Of a stretch of 64,000 nt of DNA, positions 26,701 to 37,200 are shown one piece after another (position 1 is the first letter of the stretch; the number at the start of each line of letters is the position of its first letter). The notes under the pieces were generated by a model that was not told the DNA's origin, made no database searches, and was given only the letters and a program-made list of their open reading frames with translations. This stretch comes from Granulosicoccus sp036478595 (lineage in GTDB: Bacteria; Pseudomonadota; Gammaproteobacteria; Granulosicoccales; Granulosicoccaceae), in NCBI GenBank assembly GCA_036478595.1, contig JAZGEF010000045.1:24489-88488 (forward strand). Reading direction: 5' to 3'. A program made the translations under genes and the position numbers.

Positions 26701-26771
26701 ATTTGCGCGATGCGTTGGCTTACCCGCCTGTATCAACTTTAGTCTCTAGTTAATGTGATCGGAATATTCTC

Positions 26772-27788
26772 GTGGATGCAATTCTGCTACAAGTATTAAA
26801 CGGCCTTGATAAGGGCGGTGCCTATGCGCTGATCGCTTTGGGGCTAACTCTGGTGTTTGGTACCTTGGGCGTAGTTAACTTTGCTCATGGTGCGCTTTTT
26901 ATGATCGGTGCTTTTTGTGCGGTTACCTTGCAAAAGGTGCTAACGCTCTCCACCAAAGTTAAAGATGAAAGCATCACCTTTTTTGATGCCTACAAAGAAA
27001 TCCCGATTTTAACAGCCAAATTTCCGGTGCTTGGGCCAGTCATTGTTGATTATGCAGTCCCACTCGCCATTCTTGTTGCCATCCCTATCATGTGGATAGT
27101 TGGTTTGGTGATGGAGCGCGGCTTAATCCGCCATTTTTATAATCGACCTCACGCTGATCAAATTCTAGTGACCTTCGGCCTTGCGATCATCGCGCAAGAA
27201 GTGGTCAGGCATTACTTCGGTGCTAACCCGATTCCTCAAGCGGCGCCTGCGATAGTGTCGGGCAGTGCCAATGTGGGTGCATGGTTTGGTCTCGGCGATA
27301 ACGTGGTGTATCCGTGGTGGCGCTTAATCTATTTAGCGTTTGCAGGGATCATCATCTCCAGTGTCTTCGCTTTTTTACAATTCACCACTTTTGGCATGGT
27401 CGTAAGAGCGGGTATGCAAGATCGTGAAATGGTCGGCATGCTCGGTATCAATATTCAAAAACGCTTTGCTACTGTATTTGGTATAGCGACTGTTTGCGCT
27501 GGCCTGGCCGGTGTTATGTATACGCCGATATTGCCACCTGACTATCACATGGGTATGGACTTCCTGGTGCTCTCGTTTGTAGTGGTGGTGGTTGGAGGTA
27601 TGGGTTCACTTGGTGGAGCCGTGATGGCAGGTTTTTTATTAGGTATCTTGCAATCGTTTGCGTCTATGAATGAGGTTAAAAGCATTATCCCTGGCATCGA
27701 CCAAATAATTATTTACTTGGTGGCTGTAGTGGTGTTGCTCGTTAGGCCGCGTGGCTTGATGGGGCGCAAAGGCGTAATGGAGGATTGA
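26772..27788 (+). CDS. livH: Branched-chain amino acid/amide ABC transporter permease LivH
   Basis: Inner membrane permease, 338 residues, eight or nine membrane segments, with the family motifs GLDKGGAYALIALGLTLVFGT near the N-terminus and GMGSLGGAV near the C-terminus. An extra polar insertion lies around residues 55-80. Start is GTG 26772; the next in-frame ATG would remove the first conserved segment. It follows the intra-operon terminator. Confidence 0.93.
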   Translation: MDAILLQVLNGLDKGGAYALIALGLTLVFGTLGVVNFAHGALFMIGAFCAVTLQKVLTLSTKVKDESITFFDAYKEIPILTAKFPVLGPVIVDYAVPLAILVAIPIMWIVGLVMERGLIRHFYNRPHADQILVTFGLAIIAQEVVRHYFGANPIPQAAPAIVSGSANVGAWFGLGDNVVYPWWRLIYLAFAGIIISSVFAFLQFTTFGMVVRAGMQDREMVGMLGINIQKRFATVFGIATVCAGLAGVMYTPILPPDYHMGMDFLVLSFVVVVVGGMGSLGGAVMAGFLLGILQSFASMNEVKSIIPGIDQIIIYLVAVVVLLVRPRGLMGRKGVMED

Positions 27789-27790
27789 TC

Positions 27791-28939
27791 ATGACTAGAC
27801 CTACTGCAATGGGCGATTGGATCCTATTTATCTGTTTTTCGGTAGTTGTACTCGCCATGCCGGTTTGGCTAGCACCGTTTGGTGCGGACTACCCTGACTT
27901 GATGCAAAAATTTGCCATATTCGGCATTTTTGCAATCGGATTTAATTTGTTATTTGGTTTGACTGGCTATTTGTCGTTTGGTCACGCGGTGTTTCTAGGC
28001 GTTGGCTCCTATGCGGCGGTATGGTCGTTTAAGCTACTAACAATGAACATCGTGCCAGCGATTATTTTTGGTGTGATTATTTCAGGTTGCTTTGCATTCT
28101 TGATAGGTTTTGTGAGCCTGCGCCGCTCAGGTATCTATTTTTCTATATTGACTCTGGCATTTGCACAGATGTCTTATAACTTGGCTTACTCGGTTTTAAC
28201 GCCAATAACCAATGGCGAAACGGGCCTGCAGCTTAGTTTAAGTGACGGTCGTGCTCTTGATGCGATGGCTGGCATAGAAGTAACACGCTCTCTACCTTCA
28301 ACAACCTTGTTCGGTATCAAAACATCAGGCTTACCTGGTTTTTATGTCTGCGCCGTTGTACTGATTATTGCGTTCTTTATTGCGATGCGTATTACTCGCT
28401 CACCCTTTGGCACGATGCTACGCGCAATCAAATCCAACCAAACACGCATGAGCTATACCGGCTTTAATACTCGGCCTTATCTGCTATGGGCATTTGTTAT
28501 CTCAGGCATGTATGCAGGCTTAGCTGGCTCGTTGATGGCGGTTACTGATCCATTAGCGGGCGCTGAGCGCATGCAGTGGACAGCTTCTGGTGAAGTGGTA
28601 TTGATGACTATTCTTGGTGGTGCCGGTACCTTAATCGGCCCGTTTGTAGGTGCTGTGTTTATCAAGTACTTCGAGAACATATTTTCGTCTTTCAACGATC
28701 AAATATTGCATCGCTTTTTTGATTCTTTGCCGGACGGATTGGAGAATATTTTGGTGTCGATTACTAGTTTGTTTGTTGGCGAAGGTTGGCATTTGACCTT
28801 AGGCTTATTGTTCATGATCGTGGTTATCTTTTTGCCAGGTGGAATCATGGAAGGTGTGCGCAGAATCGGCAGGCTGTTTTCACGCAAACCTGCGAAAGTC
28901 TCCGAAAAAGCAGTTTCAGGATCCGGAGCTGAGGTATGA
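27791..28939 (+). CDS. livM: Branched-chain amino acid/amide ABC transporter permease LivM
   Basis: Second permease subunit, 382 residues, with the LivM signature around FNLLFGLTGYLSFGHAVFLGVGSYAA and the C-terminal GGAGTLIGPFVGA loop that contacts the ATPase. ATG 27791 follows GGAGG at good spacing and comes two bases after the livH stop. Its stop overlaps the livG start by four bases. Confidence 0.93.
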   Translation: MTRPTAMGDWILFICFSVVVLAMPVWLAPFGADYPDLMQKFAIFGIFAIGFNLLFGLTGYLSFGHAVFLGVGSYAAVWSFKLLTMNIVPAIIFGVIISGCFAFLIGFVSLRRSGIYFSILTLAFAQMSYNLAYSVLTPITNGETGLQLSLSDGRALDAMAGIEVTRSLPSTTLFGIKTSGLPGFYVCAVVLIIAFFIAMRITRSPFGTMLRAIKSNQTRMSYTGFNTRPYLLWAFVISGMYAGLAGSLMAVTDPLAGAERMQWTASGEVVLMTILGGAGTLIGPFVGAVFIKYFENIFSSFNDQILHRFFDSLPDGLENILVSITSLFVGEGWHLTLGLLFMIVVIFLPGGIMEGVRRIGRLFSRKPAKVSEKAVSGSGAEV

Positions 28940-29703
28940 GCACTGAAAATGTTGTATTGCACGTAGCTGATGTGCATAAGAGCTTCGCTGGCTTGCATGC
29001 GCTTAGTGATATTGATCTAAGCGTTAGAGAAGGCGAGACTCACGCTATCATCGGCCCAAATGGTGCGGGTAAATCAACGCTACTTAACGTGTGCATCGGT
29101 AGGCTCAAACCTGACTCTGGGCATGTCGTATTTGATGGTGAAAACCTAACTGGAAAAAAGCCTCACCAGATCAACCAACTTGGTGTGGTGCGAGTTTTTC
29201 AAACACCCGAAATATTCCCTGAGCTAGATTTACTTGAAAACGTGATGGTGCCAATTCTGGCCAAGCGAGATGGCAGCTTTAAGCTCAACATATTCAAACG
29301 CTTTTCGAGCGAGACCGAAGTGATGAGTAAGGCTGAACATATCCTTGAAGATGTTGGTCTTGGTGAATTAGGTGATAGTGAAGCAGGCAGCCTTTCACGG
29401 GGTGATAAACGCCGATTGGAGTTGGCAATGGGCTTGGCGCAAGAGCCACGTTTGTTATTACTAGACGAGCCCACTGCGGGTATGGCACGCCATGACACCA
29501 ACGCCACCATTGATTTACTCAAGCGCATTAAGGCGCGCGGTATGACAAAAGTCATTATTGAGCACGACATGCATGTGGTGTTTAGCCTTGCTGATCGTAT
29601 ATCAGTATTGGCAGGTGGTCGTATTATTTGCCAAGGCACACCGGAAGAAGTTAAAGCCGATCCGCGTGTTAAAGAAGCCTATTTGGGGGAGGAACAGGTA
29701 TGA
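28936..29703 (+). CDS. livG: ABC transporter ATP-binding protein LivG
   Basis: 255 residues. Walker A GPNGAGKST, ABC signature LSRGDKRRLELAMGLA (a slightly divergent form of LSGGQ), Walker B LLLLDEPTAGM and the switch histidine (IEHDMHVV) are all present. It powers import together with LivF. Start and stop each overlap the neighbour by four bases (ATGA), which gives tight translational coupling. Confidence 0.95.
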   Translation: MSTENVVLHVADVHKSFAGLHALSDIDLSVREGETHAIIGPNGAGKSTLLNVCIGRLKPDSGHVVFDGENLTGKKPHQINQLGVVRVFQTPEIFPELDLLENVMVPILAKRDGSFKLNIFKRFSSETEVMSKAEHILEDVGLGELGDSEAGSLSRGDKRRLELAMGLAQEPRLLLLDEPTAGMARHDTNATIDLLKRIKARGMTKVIIEHDMHVVFSLADRISVLAGGRIICQGTPEEVKADPRVKEAYLGEEQV

Positions 29704-30446
29704 GTGCGTCTCGATCAAAAGCGACAACCGCAACCGCAACCGCTGGCTATTTTACCGCCACCAATATTAAAGCCTATTATGGCGATAGCTATATTGTGCA
29801 GGATGTGTCTTTTTCGATTAGTGAAGGTGAGATCGTTGCACTACTTGGCCGTAACGGTGCTGGTAAAACCTCAACATTACGCGCTATCGCTCGAGCTGCC
29901 GCACCAGAGCTTCGCTCAGGTGAAGTGTGGTTAAACGGCGAATCACTGCATGACAAACAAGACTTCGAAGCCGCATTGGCGGGCGTGCAGCTAGTACCTG
30001 AAGATAGAAGAATCATCGCAGGCCTGTCAGTCGAGGAAAACCTTGATCTTGCGCAAATCGCTGGTGACAAGGGTTGGAGCTACGAGCGCATTTATGATTT
30101 GTTCCCACGTTTAAAAGAGCGCCGTAAGCAAGAAGGCACAACCTTGTCAGGTGGTGAACAACAGATGCTTGCTATTGCCCGTGCTTTGTCACGCGATATC
30201 AAACTATTACTACTCGATGAGCCTTATGAAGGGCTAGCGCCCGTAGTACGACACGATATTGAGCGCGCGTTGCTTGAAGTTAAAGCTGAAGGCATCACTA
30301 CGGTGTTGGTTGAGCAAAATGCGGTAGCCGCATTAAAACTTGCTGACTCAGCTTTAATTTTGGATACGGGCGAAATCGTGTTTAGTGGCACCGCTGAAGA
30401 AGTGCTCAATAACGAGCAACTACGCCACGACTATTTAGCCATCTAA
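29700..30446 (+). CDS. livF: ABC transporter ATP-binding protein LivF
   Basis: 248 residues. After a 17-residue Thr/Ala-rich N-terminal extension come Walker A GRNGAGKTST, signature LSGGEQQMLAIARAL, Walker B LLLLDEPYEGLAP and the switch region VLVEQN. Pairs with LivG. It is the last gene of the transporter operon; the ChaC-like gene follows 16 bases later and may be carried on the same message. Confidence 0.95.
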   Translation: MSASRSKATTATATAGYFTATNIKAYYGDSYIVQDVSFSISEGEIVALLGRNGAGKTSTLRAIARAAAPELRSGEVWLNGESLHDKQDFEAALAGVQLVPEDRRIIAGLSVEENLDLAQIAGDKGWSYERIYDLFPRLKERRKQEGTTLSGGEQQMLAIARALSRDIKLLLLDEPYEGLAPVVRHDIERALLEVKAEGITTVLVEQNAVAALKLADSALILDTGEIVFSGTAEEVLNNEQLRHDYLAI

Positions 30447-30462
30447 TCATTTACATAAGCTA

Positions 30463-30975
30463 GTGTCATTGTGGGTATTTGGCTACGGCTCCATTATATG
30501 GCGCCCTGACATGACTTATACTGTTGCCTATCGAGCCACGGCCATTGATTGGGCACGACGTTTCTGGCAAGGCTCGCATGATCACCGGGGTACCCCAAAT
30601 GCACCCGGGCGAGTGCTTACGCTGGTGCCAATGGCTGGCGAACAATGCGATGGGCGAGTATTCAAAATCCCTGAATATGAAGCCGCTAACACTCTGAGTC
30701 AGCTCGACTATCGTGAAAAGAATGGATACCAACGCCAGCACTTGACGGTGGAGACAAGCGAGCTTGGCGCCGTTGAAGCACTAAGCTACATCGCCCCGCA
30801 GTGCAATGAGGCCTGGTTAGGAGATGCATCGCCGCAAGTCATTGCCGATCATATCCGGGTGTCTACTGGCCCCAGTGGCAGTAACACTGATTACGTGCTG
30901 TCATTGCATGATGCATTGTTGGCTGACAATATCCACGATGATCACATAGCTGAAATTGCTGCCTTGCTGCGCTGA
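30463..30975 (+). CDS. ChaC-like gamma-glutamylcyclotransferase
   Basis: 170 residues. The fold signature at the N-terminus is WVFGYGSIIWRP, the substrate loop of ChaC/GGCT proteins, followed by RRFWQGSHDHRGTPNAPGRV. This family degrades glutathione or gamma-glutamyl peptides to 5-oxoproline. The acidic catalytic residue is probably in the LDYREKNGY segment. Start is GTG 30463, 16 bases after livF. A glutathione link to the transporter is not demonstrated. Confidence 0.85.
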   Translation: MSLWVFGYGSIIWRPDMTYTVAYRATAIDWARRFWQGSHDHRGTPNAPGRVLTLVPMAGEQCDGRVFKIPEYEAANTLSQLDYREKNGYQRQHLTVETSELGAVEALSYIAPQCNEAWLGDASPQVIADHIRVSTGPSGSNTDYVLSLHDALLADNIHDDHIAEIAALLR

Positions 30976-31101
30976 TTAATGACACTCCGAATCATTGCCA
31001 AAGCCAGTAGAATAAAGCGGCGTCTGGTTACACACCCTTCTTGTATTGGAAAATTTGGTGGCTTGCAGTGTTAGTCTTCGTTAAAGAAAAGGAAAATATT
31101 G

Positions 31102-32514
31102 ATGCATGAAATTATCTGCCCGCACTGTGGGAAAGCATTCAAGATTGACGAAGCCGGGTATGCGGATATTCTCAAACAGGTTCGAGATGGTGAGTTTGAG
31201 CAACAGTTGCATCAGCGACTTGAGTTAGCTGAGAAGGAGAAGCTGAGTGCGGTAGAACTGGCAAAGAGCGAAGCTGGGAGCAAATTGCAAAAATCAGCCG
31301 CCGCAAAAGATACTGAGATTCAAGCACTAACAGCCAAATTAGACGCTAGTGAAGTCACAAAGAAGCTTGCAGTGAGCGAGGCGCTGGCTGAAGTGGAAAA
31401 AAAGAGAGATGCTTTGCTGAGTGAGATTGAGCAGATTAAGCGTGATAAGCAAGCAGCTACCGAGCTGGCTGATACGAAGTTTGCCAAAGCGATTCAGGAG
31501 ACGGCCACAACGAAAGATAAAGAAATACAAACCTTAAAAGCCAAGCTCGACGCCGGTCAAATTGAACAGAAGGTCGCGATCACGGGCGCGCTAAGCGCAG
31601 TCGAGAAGGAGCGAGACGAATTTAAGAGCGGTCTTAAGCAAGCGGAGCTTGAAAAACAACTCGCAGAGACATCTCTGAAAGACAAATATGAGACACAAAT
31701 TAAAGATCGTGACGATGCGATCGAGCGTCTCAAAGATATGAAGGTTCGCCTGTCCACAAAAATGGTTGGCGAAACCCTTGAACAGCATTGCGAGACTGAG
31801 TTTAACCGTATTCGAGCAACTGCGTTTCCAAGAGCGTATTTCGAGAAAGACAATGACGCAAGCTCGGGCAGCAAGGGTGACTACATCTTTCGCGACTCGG
31901 ATGAGGCGGGTACGGAGATTGTCTCGATCATGTTCGAAATGAAAAACGAGAGTGATTTCACCGCCAGCAAGAAAAAGAACGAAGATTTTTTAAAGGAACT
32001 CGATAAGGATCGTAACGAGAAGGGGTGTGAGTACGCAGTGCTGGTTTCCCTAATCGAGCCTGAAAGCGAGCTGTACAACACCGGAATTGTTGATATGTTT
32101 CACCGCTATCCTAAGATGTACATCGTTAGGCCACAGTTTTTTATTCCGATTATTACCTTGTTACGAAACGCTGCAATGAAATCGCTTGAATATAAAACGG
32201 AACTTGCACTGGTAAAATCGCAGAGTATCGATATCACGAATTTTGAAAACGACCTTGAAGTGTTCAAGACCGGATTTTCTAGAAACTATGAGCTGGCATC
32301 CAAGCATTTTGAAAATTCAATTAAGGAGATCGATAAATCAATCACTCATTTGCAAGGAACCAAGGAGGCATTGCTTAAAACCGCCAATAACCTTCGTCTT
32401 GCAAACGATAAAGCGCAAAACGTTACGATCAAAAAATTAAATCGAAACAACCCTACAATGGCGGCCAAATTTGAGCAGCTTAATGATCAGGAGTCGCTTG
32501 ATATTGATAAGTAA
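31102..32514 (+). CDS. DUF2130 domain protein with zinc ribbon and coiled coil
   Basis: 470 residues. An N-terminal zinc-finger-like CPHCGKAF is followed by a long coiled coil rich in Glu, Lys and Ala (about residues 20-220) and a C-terminal alpha/beta region (MVGETLEQHCETEFN ... GDYIFRD ... IMFEMKNE) that recalls restriction-endonuclease-like folds, with acidic and lysine residues in GDYIFRDSDEAGTEIVSIMFEMK. The biochemical role is unknown. ATG 31102 is preferred over the adjacent TTG because it follows AAGGAAA at good spacing. Confidence 0.85.
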   Translation: MHEIICPHCGKAFKIDEAGYADILKQVRDGEFEQQLHQRLELAEKEKLSAVELAKSEAGSKLQKSAAAKDTEIQALTAKLDASEVTKKLAVSEALAEVEKKRDALLSEIEQIKRDKQAATELADTKFAKAIQETATTKDKEIQTLKAKLDAGQIEQKVAITGALSAVEKERDEFKSGLKQAELEKQLAETSLKDKYETQIKDRDDAIERLKDMKVRLSTKMVGETLEQHCETEFNRIRATAFPRAYFEKDNDASSGSKGDYIFRDSDEAGTEIVSIMFEMKNESDFTASKKKNEDFLKELDKDRNEKGCEYAVLVSLIEPESELYNTGIVDMFHRYPKMYIVRPQFFIPIITLLRNAAMKSLEYKTELALVKSQSIDITNFENDLEVFKTGFSRNYELASKHFENSIKEIDKSITHLQGTKEALLKTANNLRLANDKAQNVTIKKLNRNNPTMAAKFEQLNDQESLDIDK

Positions 32515-32582
32515 TAGGCACAAGTAATATCAAACAGTGATATTTTCGCGTTATATCAAATAGCTGATGGGAGTTGTTGCTA

Positions 32583-32612
32583 CTGGCGGTGAATTTATTC
32601 ATACACCGCCAG
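32583..32612. terminator. Hairpin between convergent DUF2130 and pilU genes
   Basis: Perfect 9-base stem CTGGCGGTG (32583-32591) and CACCGCCAG (32604-32612) with a 12-base loop, followed by AAATATTTTA. It lies between two convergent genes and could end both transcripts, though the T run is poor on the plus strand. Confidence 0.5.
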
Positions 32613-32625
32613 AAATATTTTATCG

Positions 32626-34002
32626 CTAACCGATCATGCCCATACCAGGTCTGGGGGCGCCATCTTCATCTTCTCCAGGCTCTTCGGGTTCTTCTGGTTC
32701 ATCCACTTCTAGAGAAAGCTCAAAAGGAGAATTTTCTGCAGGAACTTGGGCGGCGGCTGGAGCCGCTGGAGTTTCCTCAGCGGCAGGCTCAGATCCTTTA
32801 GCCTGTTGTTCCATTAGTGCGTGGATATCATCTAGTGTGTCCTCTGCGGGGGCCGCTGCTGCTTTTGGCTTTTCTTCTTCTGGCTTCTTGGGTGTTTCAC
32901 CGCGCAGCAACATATCGCTTTCGTCTTCGTTCTCTTCGCCATTACCACCTGATAGTTTCAAGCGTAAGCGAAGGTTGTTTGCAGAGTCGGCATTTTTGAT
33001 TGCTTCATCAACGCTGATTCGGCCTTCTTTGCATAGTTCAAACAAAGCGCTATCAAAGGTTTTCATGCCGATGTTTTCTGACTTTTGCATGACTTCTTTA
33101 ATTTCGGATAGCTGATCTTTCATGATCATCTGTTTAACAGTGTGCGAGCCGAGTAGAATTTCGATAGCGGCACAGCGTTTTCCGTCAACAGTAGGCACTA
33201 AGCGTTGCGAGACAAATGCCTTGATGTTGTTACCCAGGTCGTGCAATAGCTGAGCCTTGCGCTCTTCAGGGAAGAAGTTGATGATTCTGTCTAGAGCTTG
33301 GTTGGCATTGTTGGCGTGCAATGTAGAGATTGCTAGATGGCCTGTTTCAGCAAATGCCAAAGCATGTTCCATGGTTTCTCTATCACGTATCTCGCCAATC
33401 AGGATAACGTCTGGCGCTTGGCGCAATGTATTTTTAAGTGCATGGTGAAAACTCTTTGTATCTACACCCACTTCGCGCTGGTTAACGATGCATTTTTTAT
33501 GCTGATGAACGTACTCAACTGGATCTTCAATTGTGATGATGTGCCCGGTACTTGTGCTGTTGCGATGGTCAATCAAAGCTGCAAGAGATGTTGACTTACC
33601 CGAACCTGTACCACCGACAAACAAAACCAAACCGTTTTTGGCAGTGATAACGTCTTTTAATATTTCAGGTAATCCCAGATCATCGATCTGCGGTATTTCA
33701 GTTTGAATATTTCGAGCAACTAACGAGATTTCGTTGCGTTGCCTGAAAATGTTAATTCGAAAACGCCCTATGTTATCCAGTGCAATCGCTAGATTCATTT
33801 CAAGATCTTGTTCAAAGTCAGCACGCTGTTCTTCGTTCATTATCTCGTTGGCTATAGCGAGAATTTCGCCAGCTTCATAGGGTCGGTCACTTAGCGGGCG
33901 CAAGGCACCAGAGAATTTTGCACTGGGAGGCGCGCCAGTTGCTAGATATAGATCGGAACCATCACCATCTACCAATTCTTTTAATAGTGGACTGATATTC
34001 AT
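32626..34002 (-). CDS. pilU: Type IV pilus retraction ATPase PilU
   Basis: 458 residues. PilT/PilU-type hexameric ATPase with Walker A GGTGSGKST (about residues 130-138), Asp box (ITIEDPVEYVH), Walker B (DVILIGEIRDRETM) and His box (TGHLAISTLHANN). It powers pilus retraction with PilT. About 100 residues after the core are acidic and proline/alanine-rich (residues about 350-458), a low-complexity tail that is longer than in PilU of Pseudomonas as I know it. PilT itself is not in the window. Confidence 0.92.
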   Translation of the reverse strand: MNISPLLKELVDGDGSDLYLATGAPPSAKFSGALRPLSDRPYEAGEILAIANEIMNEEQRADFEQDLEMNLAIALDNIGRFRINIFRQRNEISLVARNIQTEIPQIDDLGLPEILKDVITAKNGLVLFVGGTGSGKSTSLAALIDHRNSTSTGHIITIEDPVEYVHQHKKCIVNQREVGVDTKSFHHALKNTLRQAPDVILIGEIRDRETMEHALAFAETGHLAISTLHANNANQALDRIINFFPEERKAQLLHDLGNNIKAFVSQRLVPTVDGKRCAAIEILLGSHTVKQMIMKDQLSEIKEVMQKSENIGMKTFDSALFELCKEGRISVDEAIKNADSANNLRLRLKLSGGNGEENEDESDMLLRGETPKKPEEEKPKAAAAPAEDTLDDIHALMEQQAKGSEPAAEETPAAPAAAQVPAENSPFELSLEVDEPEEPEEPGEDEDGAPRPGMGMIG

Positions 34003-34167
34003 TATACGGGTTTCATCTCGATTTCGTTATCCTGCTTTAGATATCGACCGATCGGAACAATCATTGACCGGGTGAAACAATGGTTTACGCAAATAAATAC
34101 TGGGGAGTGTGGAGTGATTCGATAAATCGTTCGGGAGGTGACTTACGTAAGGGTTAATCAGAGCAAA

Positions 34168-34195
34168 TGCCCGATAGCCATTGGGCTACCGGGCA
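34168..34195 (-). terminator. Hairpin downstream of pilY1
   Basis: A 12-base arm beginning TGCCCG at 34168 pairs, with one mismatch, with the arm ending GGGCA at 34195, around a 4-base loop. It lies 19 bases after the pilY1 stop in the direction of transcription and is followed by a short T run (TTTGCTC) on the minus strand. Confidence 0.6.
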
Positions 34196-34213
34196 CATGC
34201 CTTAGAGCTTAGC

Positions 34214-37200
34214 TTACTGGCCGTGCCAGAATACTGTTTGAAGCCGTTGTGCCACCATTGATATTGATTCCTTATCAACAATGATGTTCACCTGACTTGA
34301 TCCTTCTGGGAAAAGAATAATGGGTGAGCTCGGAATGCGTGAGCCACTTAGTGGTGATATGCGATCAGCTGCTAGCAAACCTTCTGTTACCCTGGAGCCA
34401 TCATCGGTGTATTTTACTGGGCGCCCATCTTTTAGATCCATGATGTAGAGCTTGCCAGTTGCAACGAAATCGCACACACCGTCGCCCATAGTGGTGCTGG
34501 GCTCGTAAGTCGTTGCCATCAAATTACCTTCAAACGTCAATGGCGCTGACAGGCCTTTTTCGCCTAAGTTGAGTTCTATAAACCAACCTTTGCTTGCAGC
34601 CAAGTCATCATGAGCGGTTGATGCAACTCCCGCATCAGTTGAGGCGATACTGTTATCCGTTGCTTTGAAGAGGTCACCCTCGTTGATCACGTTAATCGAA
34701 CCAGACGGCGGGCCTTTTTCGGTGTCATTGTCACGAAGCATATAAATAGCATTCAGCGAATCAGCGTTTAACGGATCTGTACGGTTGCCAGAAGTTAAGG
34801 AGACGGATAAGTGATCGCCTTTTGAACTGTGGTTCAATGCAATACTGGGTGGGTAGAAAAACGGTTGATTTGCGGTGTCGTTCAATTGCGCAAATAAGCT
34901 TACGTCGAACTCTGCGTTGCCGCCGTCTACGTTGTTAAAGTCGACGCGCCATACCTGACTGCCCGTGTCGCCTACGTATATGCGATCCGCCAGACGATCG
35001 CCATCGGTATCTACAACGACTAAATCTGATGGAATGGAATAATCCATCTCTGCGTTGTCGAGGCCGCTAGTTGACCAAATCGGAGTGCCATCCAGATCAA
35101 TCATGTAGATTGCATTACCACTTGCAGCGACATTGCCGTCAGTGCCATCCACCACGGCAGCATCATAGCCGCCGGAAAAGACGAGTACTTGTTTGCTAGG
35201 TGCTCCCTTCTTTGCCGTTATCACAGCATTTGGAGAAGACTCTGCCTTAACCGAAACCAGTGACATGCGAGACCAAGTCTGGGCAAGGTGAGCAAACGGT
35301 GCCGCGCCACCTTGAATACGCCACATTAGGCGAGGCGAATTATAGTTCGTCACGTCAACTGCGTAGTAGTTGTTACCGCCGCGGCGCATTCCAAACACCA
35401 ACATCAGGCTTTCACCTGAATCCACAATACCATTGTCATTTGTGTCAGTGTGAACAGGCGTAATTTGACCATCAAGGCCGTAGATATGGCCGCCGGGGCC
35501 TGAAGCATTAGCTTTAATATCTGATAAATTGCCTAGCAATTCTTGCGGCATAAATGCAAATAGCTCTTCGCCTCCTGATGAATCCGGGGTGTTGATATCC
35601 GTCGGCTTGCTAGCATCTATTGCATGCAAAAATCCTTGATTGGTAATGGCAAAAACCACTTTTTTGTCGCTGTAATTGGCGGTGACCACTTTGCTGTGCA
35701 ATGGGTCACCCATGGGTGCTGTTTGTAGCCAATCCAGTAATGCGGCTTTGTCGCTAGGGTTGTTTAGCATGCCGTCGGTAATCATGGTGTTACTCTTGTC
35801 GAGCATATTGACTGTAGCGGTAAGGTCTTCGCCAATGGTAGTGTCGATGGTGTTGCCGGTAAACGTGTATAAATTTCTGTTGCCCTGCTCGATTTGCTCA
35901 GAAGCACCGCCATCGTCTACTTCATTACCGTCGGCTGCATCCGACCAGAAGCTTTGTGCATTGCTATCAAAGCGAGTGCCTTCAGCATCTGTAATGATGG
36001 CCGGAGCATTATTAACATCAACCAGTCCAGTCTGAGTGACATAGTAACCTTTGACATTGCCATTCCATGCGGGTTTTGAACTCGGATCAAACAGGGAAAA
36101 ATACGCTCTGTTGTCATGGGAAAAGCTGGCTTTATTCAGATCAATACTGAGTTCAGCAAAACTCTCACTGCCTTTTAGGATATCGTCCAGCAACAATTCA
36201 AGTGCTTCTGTCAGTTGTTTCTTATCATCGGCTGGAAAATACTGGCCTTGGCCGGCGGCCGCTAGTTTCTCAAGATAGGCCTTGCCACTACCGCCTACTG
36301 AAAAACCAATCGTATAGCTCTTAACCTTGGAATCAGGAATAGCGGCGATTTGATCTTCGGTTGCCATCTTGTGCAAAATCTCAGCGCCACAGTTACCGTA
36401 AGTTTCGCCCGAGTCGCCAAAAATAGAAGTACTGACATCTTCGCAGCTACTATACGATGCACCCAATACAGAATCTAGGGTAGCGCCTGTTGTACGTACT
36501 GTTGGTATGCCGTCCGATATCAGTATCATGTAGTTCTTTTGACATTCGTGTGCAATCGGTGACACATAGTTGGGTTGAGTCCAGGCGGTATTGGATTCAT
36601 ACTCGCACGAGTTGTAGCCGGGACTATTATAAGCGACAGTGGGTGTACTGTCGTTGTCGTCGTGATCCCAGAAGCCCGAACTTGGCGGCCGATCGACACA
36701 TTGGAGAATCGTTTTTCCTGCGCAATAGTTTTGCCCGGCCGGATTGTAGCTTGTATAGTCCCGGCACCAATCTGTCAAAGATCCGCTTGATACGCCTGCT
36801 TGGAAAGCATCCTCCGGGAAGTAACTAGCCGGTAGTGCGCTATAGGGGTTGCCGCCCGAATACTTACTATCAGCGTTGCTCCAATGATCTGGATGGTGAG
36901 ACCAGGAACTGCTCAGGCTAGCATCATTGTGTGTCACCGGCCCGGCCTGGAAATACAGCGCAGCGTCTGCTAATGCACCAACGGTATTGGTAGCGCCATA
37001 AGCACTACGTTGCTCAAGCTGAGCGTTAATGACGTCGCGCATAGAATAAGTGTCGGGCGTAATGTCATTGTCGATGGTGTGTGGGTCGTCGGTCAGGTCA
37101 GCCACTGGCCAACGCACACCAGATGGCGTGGAGCCATAGAGTGAGCCCAAACCCAAGTTAACACGATCTTCATGCTCGATCATCAATGCGTTAACTGCCT

